From: Ophiura sarsii
Lineage: Eukaryota; Echinodermata; Ophiuroidea; Amphilepidida; Ophiuridae
DNA: 64,000 nt
Reading direction: 5' to 3'
NCBI GenBank assembly: GCA_035610835.1
Contig: CM069454.1
Span: 57,518,580-57,582,579, forward strand
Of this stretch, positions 56,687 to 64,000 are shown piece after piece. The translations under genes were made by a program, and so were the position numbers. Numbering within the stretch: position 1 is the stretch's first letter; every line of letters begins with the position of its first letter. The notes below the pieces were generated by a model that had not been told where the DNA came from, searched no databases, and saw nothing but the letters and a program-made list of their open reading frames with translations.

Positions 56687-57920
56687 CCTCCCTATACAAC
56701 TTCCCAAGACAAATATGTCATTTCAATTGATTTCTGAGTCCTGCAATCCCCGTTTGTAAAGCTTGCACATTCGTTCACCCACCGCTCGTATCGCTCAGTC
56801 ACCGACGACCGCAAAAGTGTTTTTGTTTTTTGCTGGTGGCCTCTGGCGGTTAAACAGATTCCCTTTTATCTTTATGGACCGCTTTACTATTAAAATGGAG
56901 GGGTGTGTTTTTCGCCCAGTAAACTGGGCATATAGTTTGGCTTTCTGATGGGTAGGGGGTCGATTGCCGGTTAACTCTGATGTTAAAAGTGTACTTTTTT
57001 TGTGGCTTAACATAAATTAAGTTGCAAAAATGGCAAAAACATGACTATGTTACATCAAATTAATGGTCGAACGAGGAAAACAATGGTGTATTTCAAAAGA
57101 TATCGAAAATAAATAATAAAGTTGGATATTTCATTGACTATCTGTTGACTATCTATGGTTCCTACTAGAGCAACACCAGCCACAGATAGCATGCTTACAT
57201 GTAGCGCCACTACAGTACCACCAAAACAAACAGTACCGAACATGTGCTGAATTAAGTAATTAACAGCTGGGGGTCGTCTGGACTTCTAATACAAAGTCCA
57301 GCATGTTGTCCAGCCCGGGTGTCCAGCATAGTCGAGATAAGAAGAATTTTCTTAAAGACCCTCGTTTGACAACATTATAAGCCTTTCATCGTACTGTATT
57401 AATGTCAATGAGAACCAGTAGACACTGGTGACAGAAATCAGTGGTCAAGTGAGGAAAATGATGCAAGCTGGAGTTGCTCAAGAAATCTTCTTTTTTTTTG
57501 CTATGGTTCCATTGGACACTGGTGATAGTGAATCTGTAGGGATGTTTGACCCGCTCAAAGAATTTGTAGCTTGCGTTAATTGGTTCATTCATGAAAGTTT
57601 GCCCAGAAACCAGCATATTTACATAAATAAGGCCGATTAATGGACTTTTACGTTTATATCCATGCACCAAAGCCCAAAATCTAGTAATTTAATTGAAATG
57701 TTGGTTTAATTTGGCGAAAGGGAATACAGTTATGATGTGCATAGATATGATACGAGATGTTATGAGCTCATATTATTTTGTTTGGATAAATCTAATATTC
57801 TTTAATTTAAAAGAGAACTCAATTTGTTCTGCATGGGTGAAGGGTCCTTTGTTTTACGATGGCTCCTGGAATCTAAAAACAATTGGTTTATATTATTTCC
57901 GCTAATAATGAAAGTTTACA
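56687..57920. other. No gene recognised
   Basis: A 70-codon frame at 57428-57640 shows no domain and no convincing splice signals. Confidence 0.5.
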
Positions 57921-58303
57921 TTAAAGGGACACTAAGAGATGTGTTGGAGGCAGCGCCCTCAATTATGATAAAAACTGAGATTAGTTTATTTTTATAATTG
58001 TATTACATGTATGAACAAAAATCAGCTCTCTTTGTACAAGAAAACGTCGATTCAAATGCTCGTCCGCGGGACGAGCATTTTACGTCCGACAGTATCCCCC
58101 TGCAGTACGCGTGATACATAACGCGAACCATATTTGCATAGAGGGCGTTTTACAATAAATAGCGATGATATTGTTTTAATCTAGTTTTGCTGTGTTTTTT
58201 GTTAGTAGAAACAACAATAATGGCTATTTTTAATGTTCATCTTGAATTCTGAAGTAAATTTTTAAACATTTAAACTTTTCAACACCACTTAATGTCCCTT
58301 TAA
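57921..58303. mobile_element. TTAAAGGGACA MITE copy 2 (opposite orientation)
   Basis: The same element as at 46653, reversed: TTAAAGGGACACTAAGAG at the left, CTTAATGTCCCTTTAA at the right. Its central hairpin (58056-58078) has a swapped base pair relative to copy 1. Confidence 0.78.
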
Positions 58304-58639
58304 GAAATAATCTACAATTTAAGGCCTACGAGAATGATATTTATCTATGTGATAGGATTTAGTAACATTGTTGACGCATCATTATCACATGAGATAAATA
58401 TTGTTTAATTACCGCGACCTGTTGTATTGTGTAATTAGCGAGGGGTGTATCCCGTCATTTCACCCCTATCCAAAACGTGTGTGTTGACCAGCAGTGGAGT
58501 TTTGTTATGGTTGTTTCAAGATATGTTGTACAGACAGTCGTCCTGAAATTCCCACGTGCGCTCAATCAATTTACTGGATATTAATACTTCAGACCGATAG
58601 TAGTTCAAAATCATTGATTTAGCCTGCCTGTTATAGAAC

Positions 58640-59634
58640 TTCTTGAATGTCTATAGTCCTTTTTAATATAAGGCCATGTGTTTTGAACTCACCACCCGAA
58701 AAGGGTGGTGGCGTTGCATTTTTGGTGACNNNNNNNNNNNNNNNNNNNNNNNNNNNNNNNNNNNNNNNNNNNNNNNNNNNNNNNNNNNNNNNNNNNNNNN
58801 NNNNNNNNNNNNNNNNNNNNNNNNNNNNNTGATGCCGCGGATAAATGCTTTTGAACTGAGCTGTCAATCAGGTTATTTGAAGTCAGGTAGTCTGTGGTGC
58901 GAGATGCCAATATCTGGTGGAATGTCTTTCCCAACACACTAGATAGAGCGATCATGCGAAAGTTTTCTGGGAGGTTGTGGTCGCCTTTCTTGTAAATCAA
59001 TGTGATGGTTGAGGAACACCAAGAACTTGGAGGCACTTGGGAGACATTCAAAAGTTAAGTGTAGTGTAGCCAGAAAGTGGTGGATGCAGGGGAGTTTCTT
59101 TAGCATACCATACATGCCATAGGTGATTGCATCAGGGCCGGGGAAGATGAACTGCTCTTCCTCTGGATGACTTTCTTGACATCGCATGGGCGGACTGGGT
59201 TTATGTTGTAGGGCGAGTTGCACGTAGGTATATTGGGGAACCAGGACAGTTTTGTCAGGTCGAGGTTGACAGTCTGTGAATATTTACCAGGGTAATATAA
59301 ATCAGCAGTTTCCTTGGTAAAGCCAGGTAAAACAGACTTGTCGCCTAGAGAGCCATTGCAAACTTGTTTAGAGAAGGTCCAAAAGTTCTCCCTGTATTGT
59401 GACTCTTGGTAATCGACCGATTTCTTTTGAAGCTCTTTGTCTCTGTCTTTCTTGAGACGATTGTGTGTTCGTAGTGCTTGGGTGAAGTTTTTTTCGGTCA
59501 TCAATTGAGTTATTTTCTTTCATGCGTTTACGGTAGTGTTTTTTTATTATATAGTTTAATAACATGTCAATAAAAGTTACAGCTCGGTAATGATGCATGT
59601 AGCTCTGCTGCATCGCCCAGAATTCCCAATACAA
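58640..59634 (-). mobile_element. LINE reverse transcriptase relic (minus strand), interrupted by the assembly gap
   Basis: Reading minus from 59504: a linker with FWTFSKQVCNGS, LPGFTKETADLYY and LSWFPNIP; then, frameshifted, PDAITYGMYGMLKKLP; then from 59051 PPSSWCSSTITLIYKKGD, NLPENFRMIALSSVLGK and LASRTTDYLTSNNLIDSSVQK. This is the fingers region of a non-LTR RT. It runs into 100 N. The 5' side of the relic passes into the 70-bp tandem repeat. Confidence 0.78.
58730..58829. other. Assembly gap, 100 N
   Basis: Exactly 100 N, the conventional placeholder for a gap of unknown size. It falls inside the LINE reverse transcriptase relic. Confidence 0.99.
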
Positions 59635-59975
59635 GTTATTGGTTCACTACCGAGAGGAAGTGATGTATGTAGCTCTGCTGCATCGCCCAGAATTCCCAAT
59701 ACAAGTTATTGGTTCACTACCGAGAGGAAGTGATGTATGTAGCTCTGCTGCATCGCCCAGAATTCCCAATACAAGTTATTGTTCACTACCGAGAGGAAGT
59801 GATGTATGTAGCTCTGCTGCATCGCCCAGAATTCCCAATACAAGTTATTGGTTCACTACCGAGAGGAAGTGATGTATGTAGCTCTGCTGCATCGCCCAGA
59901 ATTCCCAATACAAGTTATTGGTTCACTACCGAGAGGAAGTGATGTATGTAGCTCTGCTGCATCGCACAGAATTCC
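59585..59975 (+). repeat. 70-bp tandem repeat, about 5.5 copies
   Basis: Units of GATGTATGTAGCTCTGCTGC ... TTCACTACCGAGAGGAAGT are nearly identical; one copy lacks two bases. It adjoins the 5' part of the minus-strand LINE relic. Confidence 0.96.
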
Positions 59976-60004
59976 TATTATTTGCCCACCCCGTGTTTAC
60001 ATCA

Positions 60005-60735
60005 CGGTATGACAACTGGCATTGAAATTTAATTATTAACGGTTCCTATGCTTTTACATCGCGGTCGACAACTGGCATTCAAATTGCCAGTATTTAACCG
60101 TTATTTTACAGAAATATATAATTATTAACGGTTCCTGTAATTTTACATCACGGTTAACAAAACTGGCATTCAGAATGCCAGTATTTTACCGTTTTTTACT
60201 GAAATATAACTATTAACGGTACCTGTGATTTAACACCACGGTTGACAACTGGCATTCAGATTGCCCAGTATTTTACCGGTTTTATTGACATTATTGTTAA
60301 CGGTACCTGTGATTTAACATTGCGGTTGACAACTGGCATTCAGATTGCCAGTATTTTACCGGTTTTTACTGACATTATGCATGGTAACGGTACCAGTCCT
60401 GTGATTTAACATTACGGTTGACAACTGGCGTCCTGATTGCCAGTATTTTACCGGGTTTTTTTACTGACATTATGGTTAACGGTATCTGTGATTTAACATT
60501 ACGGTTGTGACAACTGGCGTCCTGATTGCCAGTATTTTACCGTTTTTTTACTGACGTTATGGTTAACGGTACCTGTGATTTAACATTACGGTTGACAACT
60601 GGCGTCCTGATTGCCAGTATTTTTACCGGTTTTTTTACTGACATTATGGTTAACGGTATCTGTGATTTAACATTACGGTTGACAACTGGCGTCCTGATTG
60701 CCAGTATGTTACCGTTTGTTTACAGGTATATTTCT
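60005..60735 (+). repeat. About 85-bp tandem repeat, eight to nine copies
   Basis: Units contain GGTTGACAACTGGC, GATTGCCAGTATTTTACCG and GGTTAACGGTACCTGTGATT. Left copies are more diverged than right ones. Confidence 0.93.
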
Positions 60736-61552
60736 AACAGTATGCTTTGTTTCTTTTTACAATAACTCGTCTTCCCCTGATGTTAAAAACACCATTCTGG
60801 TCCCATTGTAAAGGATATTTATTAGTCTTTAAGTATGTGGTTCAACAAACTTGTCAACTATTTGTAACAACTAATTAATTATGGATAAGACAATGATCAT
60901 CAGCTTTCTTCCTATTCACTACACAGTCAACATGAATTATAATCATCCTCAATTTACCGGATTTATAAAAATGACTATAACAGAAAAAAGTTGTCAACCT
61001 ATGATAGCAAAAGTATAAATTTTTAGAAAGCTTAATAGGGGAATTCAGAAATGCAGTTTTGATCAGGGAAGGATACATCCTTAAAAAATATTTCTGACAA
61101 TTCTCAAAATATATAAAATACAAATTAGAGATATTCACTAGCCGGTATCTAACCATACCGACGTAGTATAACCTTTGATAATTATATAACATCTGATGGG
61201 TAATTTCATGAGGAAGGGGTAGGTATAAAAAAATAATGAATCTCATATTTAAAATAAAGAAAAAAAATCTTTTCCAAATATTGTGAATTTTGGTCCTTGG
61301 TCGTACTATTATTTGGCATAAGGTATTTGGTTTCCTCATGCAATTTCCCTTCAGAAAATGTATACTTTTACTACCTTAGGGGGGGGGGGGAGGGGGGGGG
61401 GGGTATACAAGCAAATAGAAATGTGTGAAGTTAAAATCATGTCACGAAAGCCAAAATCAGTGTGTAACACGAAAGGATGCGAGCTTTGAACACATGACCA
61501 TAAATTCAATAAAACAAATCAATGGTACGTGTGCACAAGAGATAATAAAACA

Positions 61553-61600
61553 AATACAGACAAGACAAGATGAGACGAGACAAGACAAGACTAGACAGAC
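61553..61600 (+). repeat. AGAC-rich microsatellite
   Basis: CAGACAAGACAAGATGAGAC and similar units, degenerate. Confidence 0.85.
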
Positions 61601-63849
61601 ATGTGAGAGAAATATTTACAAACTTATGCAAACAACATGAAAATATGCAATAATTTAGGAGGAAGTAGGCACATTAAATAACTTCTATCTTCACGCTCTG
61701 CAAGCACGCCCTCAACAGCCCAATCCAACTCCATCGCCTTACATGCAAATACTTTCTTAACTATTGTCAAGGAGTATATAATAGGAGGGGACACTTTAAT
61801 ATGATTAACCCCGCGAACCCAGTCAAAGGTCGCAGATAACCCCCCTCGGAGAGTCGAGGGGACTTTTCTATTGTTCTCTAACGACAGCGTTGGGACAGCG
61901 CATGAAGCTTCATGTACAGAGTCAGTGGCGATGAGCGATTGAGAAGTATAACAAAGACATACATAAAAGATCGTAACATGAATAATGCAATACAACACGT
62001 CACACAACGTTCAGTCAGGCCCCTGACACTTTATTGTTCGAATCGCCGAAAGCATCGACGGTCATGAATATACAATGAATAATCATATCAATGAATATAC
62101 GTCATTTGTGAAGTCGAAAATGAAAAGTACCAGACCATAGTGGACACGAACGGCCGTAATCTTTGAATCTCCGTTGATTTCAATGTTATGTCGGAGTGTT
62201 TTATCTAATTTCATACTGACACGACCTGAGTGATAATCAAACGGTCACCGAACGATGCCCTGGCGCTGTTGAAGTCAGAAATATCGTCGTTCCCTACAGT
62301 CTGAGCGTTCCCGCATCGAATTTCACCTAGAATATTCGTCACACGAACCTATGTCCGCCATCGTCTGAATATCGAAAAGGCCCTCTGGAGAGTCAAGGGG
62401 ACACCATTTTTTTTCTCTACGCATGCGTCCGATCGCTTTGGATTTGTCCACCAAAATTGTGGACAAATTCCTAATGAGTATGTGCTGCATGGCAAGTGAC
62501 ACAACTTCTTGTAATGCGCTAATCAACCGTAGATCTAACCCCCGGGCTCCGGCCAGTTTGGGGTGGAAAAGCTCAATCAGGAAAAGTTCACGGAAAAGGT
62601 TCAGGCGCGTGTCATTCTTTGACGGTTCAATGGTATATCACAGATAGGCAAAGTGGGTATATCCAGTGACAGTTGTATATCCCTTGGTATATAATATTTA
62701 ATTTTGACTAAAGCAGCCGACAATGCATTGATTGATGATAACATCCAGAAGTGGTTTGATGTGATAATAATGCCGCCGTGAGGAGCCGTGTAGCGAGGGG
62801 CCACGCCGAACTATGATCGAGAGTGACCAATAACGCCGCAATGCGGACCACTGGCGTGGCGGGCCGGCACATCCAACATGCGCGAATCAGTGGCGTAGCC
62901 AGCTTTAAACAGGGCCATAGGGAGGGGGGGGGACCTATCAGACAGTAATAAGTCCGAGTTGTACCGACAAAAGGCATGATGTACACTCAATAAAACTATA
63001 CGGTAGTGCCCACATGTTGTGGCGAATATACACTACTTGCAACAGAGTGACGGTGGAATCCGGGGGCCGACTATACGACCGTAACAGAGCGACAGTAGAA
63101 TCCGGTGTTTAATTTTTTTAAAGTTGAGTGTATTGTTAATATAGTCTCGGTTCTGAGCACTTCTCTAGCCCGCCCGGCCTGTGGGCCTAAATGAGACGCC
63201 GTGCACTGATTGCCTTTCCATATATATTTCGACATGAATATTGCGTCTCCAAATTCGTTTATTAAAGCTAGCTACATTTGGCACAAGAACTAACTTTCCT
63301 GAAATGAAGTTGTACCAAAGATTTTCTAGAAATTTACAGATTTAAAAAAAAATGGTAATCATGGTAGATTTAACATTGGTAACGGTCTCATTTCTCATGT
63401 TGTACGATTGGCTATGGCCTGTTTTGGAAATGTGTTTGCTTCGTGTATCCAAATAGCTTACAGTTGTATATTAGCCTAACTATAATAAGCTATACAAATG
63501 TCATCTCTGAATGTATAAACAAAGTGTGCAAAGGAGAAATGGTTGGGCACACTGGTAAAATGGTTTTACAACAAGTGTTGCTATCATTATCAAAGTGAAC
63601 TCAACTTCAATCACTTATTTATCGAGCAATAATATATTGTTTACGCATTTTAATTGTTTAGATTATAAAGTTAAATAAATCCAGAGATAAATGATAGATA
63701 GAAAAATAGATTTAAAAAAAGAATAGAAACAAACTATAAAAGCATTGGCGGCCTTTATAAATTATAAAAATTGACATACAAATGATGTTACATACATCCA
63801 CAATCAAGTTTAAAAAAAAAGAAAAGAAAAGAAAAGAAAACAACAACGA

Positions 63850-63920
63850 ATACACGGAGATTCGAACCCGTGATTGCAGATTGCAAACGATATGGCCAAC
63901 GTATGCACGCCACAGAGATC
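63850..63920 (-). other. tRNA-like box A/box B fragment
   Basis: On the minus strand, GTGGCGTGCATACGTTGGCC and CACGGGTTCGAATCTCCGTG resemble the internal promoter boxes of a tRNA. The T arm nearly pairs but the anticodon arm does not form. An A-rich GAAAA repeat follows, as in a tRNA-derived SINE. Confidence 0.35.
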
Positions 63921-64000
63921 GACGAGTGTAATTGTGTCAGTTTTATTATTTAACCATTGATTCTTTTATTTATAACGAACGGATTTTTATCGTGCCATTT

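Larger units (their letters stand above)
60736..64000. other. No gene confirmed to the window end
   Basis: Minus-strand frames of 154 (60875-61339), 127 (61624-62007) and 67 codons have no recognised domain. Two related bits, GGAGAGTCGAGGGGAC (61849) and GGAGAGTCAAGGGGAC (62387), suggest an old duplication. A tRNA-like fragment is near 63880. Confidence 0.5.

Noticed and set aside
61624..62007. 127-codon minus-strand frame
   Set aside because: No recognised domain, no splice context and no neighbour gene; left as possible but unsupported.

Overview
This is an AT-rich window from a metazoan genome. It has spliced genes with long introns and is dense in transposons. The mix of elements (DIRS-type YR retroelement, Penelope-like element, LINE with a restriction-like endonuclease, Crypton-type recombinase, many foldback MITEs) and the gene content suggest a marine invertebrate deuterostome such as an echinoderm, hemichordate or amphioxus. 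That assignment is an inference and no species is claimed. A 100-base assembly gap lies at 58,730-58,829.

One host gene dominates. Six plus-strand exons between 7,529 and 52,637 join in perfect reading phase (junction phases 2,2,0,0,2). They encode a roughly 1,200-residue protein whose 5' end is not found. Exons 1-5 and the start of exon 6 match the CCCH zinc finger, double WWE and PARP catalytic layout of the PARP12/ZC3HAV1 antiviral family. The 2.4-kb last exon continues without a break from the PARP catalytic core through a five-unit tandem-repeat linker into a ZU5 domain, a UPA domain and a C-terminal death domain. It is therefore a fusion of an antiviral ADP-ribosyltransferase with a PIDD/UNC5-type death-signalling module. 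The ZU5 ends in His-Phe-Ser, the sequence at which PIDD and UNC5CL cut themselves. This is the most striking content of the window.

Layout: 1-7.5 kb is non-coding, with a 1.7-kb terminal-inverted-repeat element and an octamer satellite. 7.5-7.75 kb is exon 1. 9-23.5 kb is an array of duplicated segments carrying five in-phase copies of exon 2; only the copy at 22.5 kb keeps the zinc finger. This array also holds MITEs and a 4.3-kb inverted-repeat-bounded segment with a broken Crypton recombinase. 26.4 kb is exon 3. 28.8-32.05 kb is a decayed RLE-type LINE split by a Penelope-like insertion with a 10-bp target duplication. 32.2 and 34.1 kb are exons 4 and 5. The 15.9-kb intron 5 holds nested foldbacks (33-37 kb counting flanks), a DIRS-like relic on the minus strand (37.6-40.1 kb), ACGTA-rich foldbacks (41.5-43.2 kb), a degenerate tRNA-Asn, and a LINE fragment split by a GC-rich foldback (46-49.75 kb). 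50.2-52.64 kb is exon 6, followed by a poly(A) signal.

52.7-64 kb shows no convincing host gene. It has tandem repeats, a hAT MITE with an 8-bp target duplication, a minus-strand LINE relic around the gap, and low-complexity tracts. All long G homopolymers (up to 29) lie on the plus strand, which is the sense strand of the gene wherever they fall inside it.
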